Origin: Clostridiaceae bacterium
GTDB lineage: Bacteria > Bacillota > Clostridia > Oscillospirales > Acutalibacteraceae
Direction: 5' to 3'
Length of the DNA: 30,298 bases
NCBI GenBank assembly: GCA_904501895.1
Contig: CAJGCX010000009.1
Location: forward strand, 1-30,298
The position numbers were made by a program, and so were the translations under genes. The notes beneath the pieces were generated by a model. That model saw only the letters and a program-made list of their open reading frames with translations, ran no database searches and was not told where the DNA came from. This document shows, piece by piece, positions 8,089 to 15,670 of this stretch (the first letter of the stretch is position 1; each line of letters opens with the position of its first letter).

Positions 8089-8838
8089 TTATCTTTTATA
8101 TGCAAATTCATACATCAGAATTCCACCTGCTACTGAAGCATTAAGAGAATTTATCTGACCCTTCATTTTTAGTGAAACAATAAAATCGCATTTTTCACGG
8201 ACAATTCTGCTCATTCCGTCACCCTCTGAACCGATAACAAGAATTGCAGCGCCGTCAAGATTTACTGAACGGATATCCTCACCGTCCATATCTGCACCGT
8301 AAACCCACATACCCTTTTCCTTAAGCTCATCAAGAGTTGCCGAGAGGTTTGGAACACGTGCAACCTTCATATATTCAAGTGCGCCTGCACTTGTTTTTCC
8401 TACTGTATAGTTAAGAGAAGCACTTCTGCGCTTTGGAATAATAATTCCGTGAACACCTGCAGCTTCAGCAGTACGGATAATAGCGCCTAAATTATGAGGG
8501 TCTTCAATTCCGTCACAAGCCACAATAAATGGTGGCTCTCCTCTTTCTTCTGCAACTGCTAAAATCTCCTCAACAGTAGCATAATCGTGAGCAGCACAGC
8601 TTGCCACAACACCCTGATGATTACTGTGGCCACACATAAAGTCGAGCTTTTTCTTGTCAACTTCTTTTACAACTGCGCCCTTGTCACGACATTGACCGAT
8701 AATCTTACCAACAGAGCCACTTTTTTCACCACGAAGCACGAAAAGTGTGTCAATCTCACGACCTGATTTTATAAGCTCAGTTACAGCATTTCTGCCTATT
8801 ATTAAATCCTTCTTTTTTTCTTCATTAAATAAATCCAT
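8089..8838 (-). CDS. rlmB: 23S rRNA (guanosine-2'-O)-methyltransferase, RlmB/TrmH family
   Basis: 249 residues, the normal size. An N-terminal substrate-binding domain (IIGRNAVTELIKSG) is followed by the SPOUT knot motifs: GIEDPHNLGAIIRTAEAAG near 110-128 with the catalytic Asn and Arg, VIGSEGDGMSR near 201-211, and SLNASVAGGILMYE near the C terminus. RlmB methylates G2251 of 23S rRNA in the peptidyl-transferase P loop. The family also contains other Gm methyltransferases, so the exact base is inferred. The start is supported by GGAGTA upstream. It is the first gene of a five-gene minus-strand series ending with rsmI, driven by the promoter at 8895-8923. Confidence 0.93.
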   Translation of the reverse strand: MDLFNEEKKKDLIIGRNAVTELIKSGREIDTLFVLRGEKSGSVGKIIGQCRDKGAVVKEVDKKKLDFMCGHSNHQGVVASCAAHDYATVEEILAVAEERGEPPFIVACDGIEDPHNLGAIIRTAEAAGVHGIIIPKRRSASLNYTVGKTSAGALEYMKVARVPNLSATLDELKEKGMWVYGADMDGEDIRSVNLDGAAILVIGSEGDGMSRIVREKCDFIVSLKMKGQINSLNASVAGGILMYEFAYKR

Positions 8839-8894
8839 TTCTGTACTCCTTCGAAAAAAGCATATAATTACGGATGATAGTTTTTTAATGATTT

Positions 8895-8923
8895 ATTATA
8901 CCAAATAACGCAGAATAATACAA
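8895..8923 (-). promoter_or_regulatory. Sigma-A promoter of the rlmB operon
   Basis: On the minus strand TTGTAT (8918-8923), a 17-base spacer and a consensus TATAAT (8895-8900) preceded by TGG, an extended -10. No other convincing promoter is seen before the next four genes, whose gaps are 37, 49, -11 and 1 bases. Confidence 0.75.
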
Positions 8924-8995
8924 GTGCTAAATCCTTGAAAATAAATAAAATAACAACATACAAATTGAAGATTGTCGGGGAATTAATAGGTATCA

Positions 8996-9102
8996 CGGTA
9001 GGTGAGACCAAGACCCCGCCCCACCGAATTACACCATCACCAAAGAGAACGACAAACTATAATTCAACCACAAAAAGTAGGGGACGGTGCCCTCACCGTC
9101 CC
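8996..9102. repeat. Two GC-rich hairpins in the gap after the LRR gene
   Basis: The gap 8924-9123 holds no gene I can support. It contains two unusually GC-rich blocks in an AT-rich setting: an imperfect hairpin with CGGT (8996-8999) and ACCG (9023-9026) at its foot, and a perfect 9-bp stem GGGACGGTG (9081-9089) / CACCGTCCC (9094-9102) with loop CCCT. On the minus strand the second is followed by CTACTTTTTG, so it may stop transcription of the LRR gene at 9124. The base composition suggests a dispersed intergenic repeat rather than a plain terminator. Confidence 0.5.
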
Positions 9103-9123
9103 GCAATTATCAGATATTTAATT

Positions 9124-12100
9124 TTAGTAATGTGTTACACCGCAACCACAATATTTATTTCCTCCGAAGATTTTCTGGAAGAAGAGTGCAAATTTGAAGA
9201 AGAAGTTTGAAATACCTGACTTATGACAGTTACAATCGCAATTCTCTGATGGGTCAGTTACATCTTCGTTGTTATCCTCATTTCCCATATTTTCATTGTT
9301 ATCTGTGTTAGTATCGTCGTTTTCAACATTTTCTGTAATACCACAATTCTGGCATACACCGTCAACAATATTGTGACCTGTTTTAAGATTCGCCTTTATA
9401 TCTGTTGCACCACAAACAGTACATTCACCAAGCATTACACCATCTGTTTCACAGGTTACAACAGAAATTGTGTACCAAGTGTAAGTGTGTTCTGTAACAG
9501 GTGTATTATAATCTCTATACATATCACTACAAGTAGAACAAGTGTATGATGTGTAACCCATGCTTGTACAAGTTGGAGGCGTTACAGTTGAAATGTAGTT
9601 GTGACCTAATGCAGGAATATAATTATCTGTGTATACATCACCGCATGTTGAGCAAGTATATGTTGTATATCCTTGTTCTGTACAGGTAGGTACAGTTATA
9701 GTTGATGTATAGTTGTGACCATTTGCACAAGGGTTTGTGGGTGCGAGCTTCTGTGTTTCCTTAACGTGACCACACATTGTGCACTTAAGGACTTTTTCAC
9801 CATATTCTGTAGCTGTAGCTTCCTTAGTTACAATCCACTTGTAAGCACATTTGCCTGTTGCAGGAATAACTTCTGTTTCTTTTTCGCCACATACTATACA
9901 GTTTCTAGCCTTGAGACCATCTTCCTTACATGTAGCAACCTTTTCTACTGCCCATGTGCTCCACTTGTGACCGTCTGCACAAGGATCTTCTGGTTCTGAT
10001 GGCTTTTCTGTTGGTTCTTCAACTACTTCAGCAGCAACTGTAACCTTAACTGAGTTTACAGCAACTTCAACGTTTGCGAAATCAGCATCTGTAGCTTCAA
10101 CTACGTCAAATGTAACGTTAGCTTCGCCAGCCTTAACTGCTTCGAATGTCATTGTACAAATTGTGCCTGCCTCAAATGTTGTAGCAGAAGCCATTGTAGC
10201 GATACCTGTCTTAACATTAACTGTTGCACCAAGGTCACCACCCCTCATATCAACTGCCTTGAGGACAGATGAATCGTAGTTAGCCTTGATTGTAAGAGTT
10301 TCCAGTCCTGATTCTTCTGAAAGAGTAACCCTTACAGTGATTTTGTCACCAACCTTAACATCTGTTTTATCTGCAGAAAGTTTAACTGTGCAACCACTCA
10401 TTACATATCCACATTTTGAGCATGTCTTTGTTATGTCAACGCCATCATCTTCCCACTCACCAAAGGTGTGTGAACCACCTAATGCTGCTACGATTTCACC
10501 CTCGAGTAATTCACCACAAGTTGTACAACATTTACCCTCTAAGCCTGCTTCTGTGCAAGTAGGAGCAATTGATTGCCATTCACCTGCTGTATGACCTGTT
10601 ACAGGAATTGTTTCTTCATTTAGGTACGCACGACAAGCTGTACATCTTTGATATCTGTATCCTTCGCTTGTACAAGTAGCATTACGACTTATCTGCCACT
10701 CACCAGGTTGGTGGTCAATGTATGTATAATCCTTTTCCATTGTGTAACCGCAAGGACAAGTGTAAACACTATAGCCTGCCTTTGAACAAGATGTTGGCTC
10801 AACAACCTTGGTTAATGTGTAGTGTCCCTCAGGATTTATGCAGTTATAGTGGATTCTTTCAAAATAATTGTATCTGCCTACACTAACAGCATTCCACTGC
10901 TCTTCTGTGCCATTATAGTATAAATCATCTACATTACCAAATGCGGAACTGCCAATACTTGTTATACCACTACCCATAACAACAGTATTTAATTTGTGAC
11001 ACTTGCTAAATGCTTCCATACCAATTGAAACAACATCGCTAGGAATTGTTAATGATGTTAATGAAAGACAGCCATAGAATGTATATTCACCGATTGTTGC
11101 AACAGTTTCAGGGATTGTAACCGTCTTTAAATAAACGTTTTTCTGGAAAGCGTAATCCTTAATAATCAATACATTGTTAGGAATCACATATGCTTCATCC
11201 TTTTTCCCTTCAGGATATTTAAGCAAAGCAATCATATTATTTGAGAATAAAACACCATCAATTGACTTAAATGTTTCATTATTTTCATCAACATTGATTT
11301 CTGCTAATGAATTACAATCTCTGAAAGCTGTTTCGCTGATTAAATTCACATCTTTGTGAATTGTAACACGTTCAAGCTTGTTATAATTACAAAAAGCGTA
11401 GTCCTCTATTGATGCTATATTTTCAGGAATTACAAGGTCAGTAACAAGCTCGCCGTTTAAATATAAATTTTCAGCATAATATAAAGGATTTGAATCATTA
11501 GAGTCAAAAGCTATTTTACACCAACTGCTTAAATCGCTGATATAAACATTTTCAAGGGCAGGGCATACACTGAAAGCCGAACTATGAATGCTTGAAACTC
11601 CTTTTCCGATTGTAACATTCTTAAGAGATGAACAACCCACGAAACAATCATAATGAATAGTTTTTACACTATCAGGAATTACAACATCAGTAAGTGCTAC
11701 ACAATTTCGAAATGCATAATCGTCAATATAAGTTACACTATCAGGAATAACTACACTTGCGAGACTTGTGCAACCATAAAACACTCCACTTGCAATTGAA
11801 GTTATACCATCAGGAAGGGAAATACTATTAAGACTTTCACAATAAGCAAATGCTTCCCTACCTATCGAGGTCACACTATCAGGAACAGTAATACTTGTAA
11901 GTGCAGAATGATCATAGAAAGCATCTCCTTCTATTGAAGTTACGCCATCCTCAATTATAACTGTTTTGATAATTTCCTTATATGTAGACCATGGACTGCC
12001 ACTATACATTTCTCCTTCACCGGAAATTGTAAGTGTTCTTGTTGCAACATCAAATTCCCATGTGACATTTTCACCACATGTACCGGAAGTTGCGTAAGTA

Positions 12101-12180
12101 TCAGCAAATACAGGTATAACGCATGTAATCGCCATTACCAATGCAAGAACAATCGAGAGCATTTTCTTTGACATTTTCAT
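9124..12180 (-). CDS. Secreted BspA-like leucine-rich repeat protein with cohesin-like domain and Cys-rich repeats
   Basis: 1018 residues from the ATG at 12180 (AGGAGA upstream, promoter at 12214-12242). Residues 1-26 are a signal peptide (hydrophobic LSIVLALVMAITCVIPVFA, likely cut before Asp27). Residues about 60-420 hold BspA/TpLRR repeats of about 23 residues with the pattern SIGxxAFxxCxxLxxVxIPxSV. Residues about 450-595 and 735-948 hold CxxC repeats of the TCTxxGYxxYTCSTCG type, each ending in LGH or similar. Between them, about 597-716 resembles a cohesin fold (VKVGDKITVRVTLS, then IKANYDSSVLKAV). An acidic Asn/Glu linker leads to CDCNCHKSG (981-989), a hydrophobic Phe-rich stretch and CGCGVTHY at the very end, perhaps an attachment signal. 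A role in surface adhesion is inferred. No LPxTG motif is present. Confidence 0.9.
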   Translation of the reverse strand: MKMSKKMLSIVLALVMAITCVIPVFADTYATSGTCGENVTWEFDVATRTLTISGEGEMYSGSPWSTYKEIIKTVIIEDGVTSIEGDAFYDHSALTSITVPDSVTSIGREAFAYCESLNSISLPDGITSIASGVFYGCTSLASVVIPDSVTYIDDYAFRNCVALTDVVIPDSVKTIHYDCFVGCSSLKNVTIGKGVSSIHSSAFSVCPALENVYISDLSSWCKIAFDSNDSNPLYYAENLYLNGELVTDLVIPENIASIEDYAFCNYNKLERVTIHKDVNLISETAFRDCNSLAEINVDENNETFKSIDGVLFSNNMIALLKYPEGKKDEAYVIPNNVLIIKDYAFQKNVYLKTVTIPETVATIGEYTFYGCLSLTSLTIPSDVVSIGMEAFSKCHKLNTVVMGSGITSIGSSAFGNVDDLYYNGTEEQWNAVSVGRYNYFERIHYNCINPEGHYTLTKVVEPTSCSKAGYSVYTCPCGYTMEKDYTYIDHQPGEWQISRNATCTSEGYRYQRCTACRAYLNEETIPVTGHTAGEWQSIAPTCTEAGLEGKCCTTCGELLEGEIVAALGGSHTFGEWEDDGVDITKTCSKCGYVMSGCTVKLSADKTDVKVGDKITVRVTLSEESGLETLTIKANYDSSVLKAVDMRGGDLGATVNVKTGIATMASATTFEAGTICTMTFEAVKAGEANVTFDVVEATDADFANVEVAVNSVKVTVAAEVVEEPTEKPSEPEDPCADGHKWSTWAVEKVATCKEDGLKARNCIVCGEKETEVIPATGKCAYKWIVTKEATATEYGEKVLKCTMCGHVKETQKLAPTNPCANGHNYTSTITVPTCTEQGYTTYTCSTCGDVYTDNYIPALGHNYISTVTPPTCTSMGYTSYTCSTCSDMYRDYNTPVTEHTYTWYTISVVTCETDGVMLGECTVCGATDIKANLKTGHNIVDGVCQNCGITENVENDDTNTDNNENMGNEDNNEDVTDPSENCDCNCHKSGISNFFFKFALFFQKIFGGNKYCGCGVTHY

Positions 12181-12213
12181 AATAATACATCTCCTATCAA
12201 GATTAATAAAATT

Positions 12214-12242
12214 ATAATACCATTTTTCACCAATTATTTCAA
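12214..12242 (-). promoter_or_regulatory. Sigma-A promoter of the LRR protein gene
   Basis: On the minus strand TTGAAA (12237-12242), a 17-base spacer and TATTAT (12214-12219) preceded by TGG. The leader would be about 27 bases and includes AGGAGA. This makes the longer open frame reaching 12258 untenable as the true start. Confidence 0.7.
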
Positions 12243-12272
12243 CTCTTAATTTTAACAATTTAACGCGATAAA

Positions 12273-12497
12273 AACGGAGGCTATCGGGCTGATACCCCCT
12301 TCCGTCACTCGCGTTGCTCGTGCCACCTTCCCCTCATGGGGGAAGGCCAACATAGGCTCCCCACTTGATGGGGAGCTGTCTGCGAAGCAGACTGAGGGGT
12401 AGTCAGTTCGCTGTTAACCTATCTCTCCCTCCGTCAAAATCAAAGATTTTGCCACCTCCCTCGTCAGAGGGATGCGTAAACACGCCATTCAAGGATA
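12273..12497. repeat. Mosaic of GC-rich hairpins, probable interspersed intergenic repeat
   Basis: This gap of more than 300 bases has no gene. It holds consecutive hairpins: CCTTCCCC (12326-12333) / GGGGAAGG (12339-12346); GCTCCCC (12356-12362) / GGGGAGC (12370-12376); GTCTGC (12378-12383) / GCAGAC (12387-12392), followed by TGAGGGGTAG; and CAAAATC (12435-12441) / GATTTTG (12445-12451), then CCTCCCTCG/TCAGAGGG. The wording resembles hairpin repeats scattered through genomes of gut Clostridia, as far as I recall. An 8-base direct repeat GCGATAAA flanks the block (12265-12272 and 12498-12505), which could be a target duplication. No transposase is present. Confidence 0.75.
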
Positions 12498-12515
12498 GCG
12501 ATAAATTATAATTTT

Positions 12516-12551
12516 AAACAAAAAATCAGGGGCTGATTTTACAGCCCCTGA
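12516..12551 (-). terminator. Rho-independent terminator of the YiiX-like gene
   Basis: A perfect 10-bp stem TCAGGGGCTG (12526-12535) / CAGCCCCTGA (12542-12551) with a six-base loop. On the minus strand it is followed by TTTTTGTTT. It starts two bases after the stop codon of the gene at 12553. Confidence 0.9.
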
Positions 12552-12552
12552 A

Positions 12553-13422
12553 TTATAAATCCATTATACTTCCATAAACCTGAACGATTTCAAGACTTTC
12601 ACTTTCAAGGAAATCCTTTGGAGTGATTATTCTTCCACTCTCTGGAGCAATATCAACTCCACAAGCCATATATGCATACCACACAAGATGTGCGCACTGT
12701 GTTGTAAGAGGAATTTCCTCCATATCTCTGCCTGTGAACACACCACCTGAAAGTGAATAATACAAGCCTTTAAGATTATTTTCAGCAAATTCTCCTGCCT
12801 GAATTCTCGTTGCCTCATCAATATTTTTTGGCCTTAAAACAGCTACTAAAGGGAAGCTTTTCCACGTATCAAGACGGGTGTTATTGGACTTTTCACCCAT
12901 CATAACAGCCTGCACGCCAATTCCATTTTCAGCATCGGTTATAATCGTTGCATGGCCGTGACGCCAACCAAGTGAATGAATACTCAGCGTAATGACAATA
13001 TCACCATTCTGCAAATCAGCAAAATCAGGGTGTGAAATCACCTCACCACTCAAATCCGTCATCTTTTCGTGACAGGCAAAAACACCCTTACGATAGCAAT
13101 AAAATTCCTTGTCCATCAGGTAATATTCTCTGTATTCCTTGATTTTATCAGGTCTGCCTTCACCTAAAAGACTATCAACAGCAGGCTTTCCGAGACCTGA
13201 CTGCAAAAAGATTTCCTCATAATCCTCTTCAGTTAAATTTTCATTATTCAGAAGCTTTTCTTCAAGCAAAGCCCACTGAAAATCATCTCTGTTTTCCGAG
13301 TCCTTATATGCCCATTTGTCAGTGATTTCACTCAAAACAAAATCCGTGCTGAAAAAGACAATCAACACAGCAAGTATAACCGTTATTACACGACAAATTT
13401 TATAAAAAATTCTGTTCTTCAC
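12553..13422 (-). CDS. Membrane-anchored permuted papain-like (YiiX/NlpC-P60 superfamily) protein
   Basis: 289 residues from a GTG at 13422. AGGAG lies seven bases upstream, and the only longer in-frame start (13464) falls upstream of the predicted transcription start. Residues about 5-26 are a membrane anchor or uncleaved signal (ICRVITVILAVLIVFFS), so the bulk is outside the cell. GDIVITLS leads into WRHGHATIIT with His157, and TQCAHLVWYAY follows with Cys243. This His-before-Cys order is that of permuted YaeF/YiiX-type NlpC/P60 proteins, which act as amidases, peptidases or acyl hydrolases. The substrate is unknown; a cell-wall peptide or lipid is plausible. It is divergent from spoVAC. 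The middle (residues about 40-120) is charged and unfamiliar. Confidence 0.7.
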   Translation of the reverse strand: MKNRIFYKICRVITVILAVLIVFFSTDFVLSEITDKWAYKDSENRDDFQWALLEEKLLNNENLTEEDYEEIFLQSGLGKPAVDSLLGEGRPDKIKEYREYYLMDKEFYCYRKGVFACHEKMTDLSGEVISHPDFADLQNGDIVITLSIHSLGWRHGHATIITDAENGIGVQAVMMGEKSNNTRLDTWKSFPLVAVLRPKNIDEATRIQAGEFAENNLKGLYYSLSGGVFTGRDMEEIPLTTQCAHLVWYAYMACGVDIAPESGRIITPKDFLESESLEIVQVYGSIMDL

Positions 13423-13454
13423 ACATTTTCTCCTGCGATTTTCGTATTGCTCAT

Positions 13455-13483
13455 ATCTTATCACAAATCACCCGTCATTTCAA
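13455..13483 (-). promoter_or_regulatory. Sigma-A promoter of the YiiX-like gene
   Basis: On the minus strand TTGAAA (13478-13483), a 17-base spacer and TAAGAT (13455-13460) with TGA in front. Transcription would begin near 13448, which fixes the downstream GTG at 13422 as the likely start codon. Confidence 0.65.
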
Positions 13484-13500
13484 TTATTGTCTTAATTTCG

Positions 13501-13507
13501 CATAATA
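13501..13507 (+). promoter_or_regulatory. Possible sporulation-sigma -10 element before spoVAC
   Basis: CATAATA fits the CATnnTA -10 of sigma-F/sigma-G promoters, expected for a forespore gene such as spoVAC. No good -35 was found at the right distance, so this is a weak suggestion. Confidence 0.25.
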
Positions 13508-13552
13508 AAAACTCATTTCAGGGTAAAACTATTTCTGATTGGAAGTGATTTT

Positions 13553-13996
13553 ATGTCAACAACAAATAACGAATACGGAAAAATGGCTGAAAAAGCCTCT
13601 CCACCGTCACCAAAACTGAAAAATTGCATTAAAGCATTCCTTTTTGGTGGAGGAATCTGCGCCTTCGGTGAATTTCTTAACTGGAGCTTCGAAAAACTGA
13701 ATTTTTCTGAAGATGCTGTCAAAGCATTGACTCCTGCAACACTTATCGTAATTGCCTCAATCCTTACGGGAATCGGCGTTTTCGACAAAATCGCAAAGCA
13801 CGCCGGCGCAGGTACAATAGTGCCCATCACAGGGTTTGCGAATTCTGTTGTATCACCTGCTTTGGAGTTTAAAGCTGAGGGAATTATTATGGGTACCGGT
13901 GCAAATATTTTCAAAATCGCAGGACCTGTAATCGCATACGGCACGTTTGCAGCAGTAATTTATGGTGCAATCTGCTATATTTTTCAGTTGTATTAA
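13553..13996 (+). CDS. spoVAC: Stage V sporulation protein AC
   Basis: 147 residues, the normal size. The family sequence is plain: SPPSPKLKNCIKAFLFGGG near the N terminus, SILTGIGVFDKIAKHAGAG around 80-92, then VPITGFANSVVSPALEFKAE and a GPVIAYG membrane segment. SpoVAC is an inner-membrane channel component that moves dipicolinic acid into the forespore and out at germination, and in Bacillus works as a mechanosensitive channel. GGAAGTGA lies before the ATG. The usual partners spoVAD and spoVAE are not next to it: a terminator follows and the next gene is on the other strand. They may be elsewhere in the genome. The gene suggests spore formation or a recent spore-forming ancestor. Confidence 0.95.
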   Translation: MSTTNNEYGKMAEKASPPSPKLKNCIKAFLFGGGICAFGEFLNWSFEKLNFSEDAVKALTPATLIVIASILTGIGVFDKIAKHAGAGTIVPITGFANSVVSPALEFKAEGIIMGTGANIFKIAGPVIAYGTFAAVIYGAICYIFQLY

Positions 13997-14027
13997 GCAA
14001 CCATATAAAATTTGAATTCATCATAAA

Positions 14028-14067
14028 AATACCGAGTATTCGCATTGAACACTCGGTATTGTTTTAT
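14028..14067 (+). terminator. Terminator after spoVAC
   Basis: A perfect 10-bp stem AATACCGAGT (14028-14037) / ACTCGGTATT (14051-14060) followed by GTTTTATTTG. The other strand also ends in a T-rich run (ATTTTTAT), so it could serve the convergent nuclease-like gene as well. Confidence 0.85.
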
Positions 14068-14104
14068 TTGTGTATATGTTATATTTCTGCATCGATTGTA
14101 TCAA

Positions 14105-14131
14105 CATTATATCATTTCGTCTGATATAATG
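14105..14131. repeat. AT-rich perfect inverted repeat
   Basis: CATTATATCA (14105-14114) and TGATATAATG (14122-14131) with loop TTTCGTC. It lies 40 bases after the stop of the minus-strand nuclease-like gene but has no T-run on either side. It could be an mRNA 3'-end stabilising hairpin or a protein-binding site. Confidence 0.5.
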
Positions 14132-14170
14132 CAGCAACTCTGATTTAGTTGACAAAGATTGATTTTTATT

Positions 14171-15064
14171 TCATTCCTTTTCTGCTATTTTCTTTGACAG
14201 CTGAAACAATTCATAAATAGCTTCTAAAGCTTTATCTACCTCAGGAAGTTTATCTTCAAATTTATCTTCATAATTTATTTTGTCAACTTCAATACGAATT
14301 GATGCCGATTTACCTGCTTTTTCTACGTTCATTTTTTTAGTGGTAAATCCACCTACACGAGACAACAACTCTTCTCTGGTTGTGTGCCCGAATTGCAAGT
14401 CGCAAAATCCTTTGTTTGCTTTGAACACAATAATAACATCGTCCATAACGGTTGGATAATAACGCCACCAAGCAATACTACCATTAGGAAGTTCTGGATA
14501 TTTTGTTTTATGATACTCATTCATTTTATTACAAAATTCAACCATACCAGGATTTGCTTCATACTGATATCCGTTTTTCTGCTCTGTAATTGAGCGTTCA
14601 ATCAAAGCTAACTTATACTTTGAACGAATATCATCTTTTTTTACAAAGTAGTCACGAAGTTGTTCATATTTAACATGATAATCATATTTATGTGCTTCGT
14701 TGTTAGCTTCAAGATACTTTTCAGGTGCTACAATCAAGATTTTATAATCTTCATATTCTCCAGCCATCTTATCCTTTTCTGCTCTATTGTGATAACGACC
14801 ACTTTGGTTTTCCATTGCTATTGCATCAATTTTATCTTCGATATGTAGTGCAAATCGTTTACCATTGACATTAAGAACAAAAACAATATCTGATTCGCCA
14901 TATTCTGCATCCACTTTTGAATGAATAGCTTCCTCAATTGTGTATGTGTCGTAAATACCAACAGTTTCTAGAAAAATAGATGCAAATTCAGGGTTAGAAA
15001 TAAACTCCTCTATTATCAATAAATCAATGTCTCTCTCAAAAGTTTTTTCTATTTTTATATTCAT
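14171..15064 (-). CDS. PD-(D/E)XK nuclease superfamily protein
   Basis: 297 residues. The nuclease core is in the first 100: Glu19/Glu20 in an N-terminal helix, Asp59 in GESDIVF (the PD position), then HIEDK with Glu76 and Lys78 (the ExK position), and a trailing Gln87 and Arg90 (QSGRYHNRAE). This arrangement fits the PDDEXK_4-like group of uncharacterised bacterial proteins. The C-terminal 170 residues are less familiar; WWRYYPTVMDDVIIVFKAN and later strands suggest a second alpha/beta region. AGAGGTG precedes the ATG and overlaps the stop of the YgjP-type gene, so the pair is an operon. No methylase or specificity gene is nearby. A role in DNA cleavage, perhaps defence, is inferred only. 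Confidence 0.7.
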   Translation of the reverse strand: MNIKIEKTFERDIDLLIIEEFISNPEFASIFLETVGIYDTYTIEEAIHSKVDAEYGESDIVFVLNVNGKRFALHIEDKIDAIAMENQSGRYHNRAEKDKMAGEYEDYKILIVAPEKYLEANNEAHKYDYHVKYEQLRDYFVKKDDIRSKYKLALIERSITEQKNGYQYEANPGMVEFCNKMNEYHKTKYPELPNGSIAWWRYYPTVMDDVIIVFKANKGFCDLQFGHTTREELLSRVGGFTTKKMNVEKAGKSASIRIEVDKINYEDKFEDKLPEVDKALEAIYELFQLSKKIAEKE

Positions 15065-15074
15065 AATAACACCT

Positions 15075-15641
15075 CTATATTTTCTCTATGCGATTCAGGT
15101 AAAGTGAGCCATTCTGCTTCAGCCACAGGTGGCACTGCTTATAGTTAGGAAAGACTTTATCTATTTCCGCGTAAAATCTTGTAGAGTGATTCATTTGCTT
15201 TATGTGGCAAAGCTCATGTACAACAATACTGTCAAGAACTTCGTCAGGGAGTAGCACTAAAAGGCAATTAAAATTCAAGTTACCCTTTGACGAACAACTA
15301 CCCCATCGGGTGTGCTGACATCTTATTGTGATTCTGTTGTATGAAACACCGATTTTCTTGGCGTAAAACTCTACACGCTTTGGAATTTCGACCTTTGCCT
15401 TTGCTGTAATTTCCTTGATTTCCTCTTGTGTATATGGCTTCAATTCATCTAACACTCTTTGTCTTTCGTTTAGCTTTGCAAGGTGCTTTTCAATCCAGCT
15501 CTTCTTTGACTCAATGAATTTATAAATATCCTTTTCCTTCATCCGATTAGGTGCACGAGCAATAATTCCATCAGGCTTCAGCTCAATTGAAAGTGTTTTT
15601 CTGTTGCTACGGATAATTTTAACCTTTATTTCATTACTCAT
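15075..15641 (-). CDS. YgjP-type (M48-like, DUF45) metal-dependent hydrolase
   Basis: 188 residues. The zinc site is clear: VHELCHIKQMNHSTRFY, with His142, Glu143 and His146 plus the NHS/RFY segment typical of the YgjP/DUF45 family. Upstream lies the family's TRWGSCSSKGNLNFNC stretch (111-126). The N-terminal half (RSNRKTLSIELKPDG, then RAPNRMKEKDI) also matches. These WLM/SprT-like proteins are believed to be proteases, and they are often found beside type I restriction genes. Here it is followed 10 bases later by a PD-(D/E)XK protein, its probable functional partner. A promoter TTGTAA-17-TATAAT lies upstream; the ribosome site AAAGGGTG is a little far from the ATG. Confidence 0.92.
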   Translation of the reverse strand: MSNEIKVKIIRSNRKTLSIELKPDGIIARAPNRMKEKDIYKFIESKKSWIEKHLAKLNERQRVLDELKPYTQEEIKEITAKAKVEIPKRVEFYAKKIGVSYNRITIRCQHTRWGSCSSKGNLNFNCLLVLLPDEVLDSIVVHELCHIKQMNHSTRFYAEIDKVFPNYKQCHLWLKQNGSLYLNRIEKI

Positions 15642-15670
15642 AAGAATTTTTCACACCCTTTCACAAAATA

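Noticed and set aside
8935..9210. Plus-strand open frame of 91 codons over the GC hairpins
   Set aside because: It has no ribosome site, runs through the hairpins and overlaps the end of the LRR gene in antisense; its composition is not protein-like.
9124..12180. Zinc-ribbon nuclease or DNA-binding role for the CxxC repeats of the LRR protein
   Set aside because: The protein has a signal peptide and BspA-like repeats, so the CxxC modules are extracellular; similar repeats are common in surface proteins of gut Clostridia.
13513..13944. Minus-strand open frame opposite spoVAC
   Set aside because: spoVAC on the plus strand is unmistakable over its full length; the antisense frame has no family likeness and no ribosome site.
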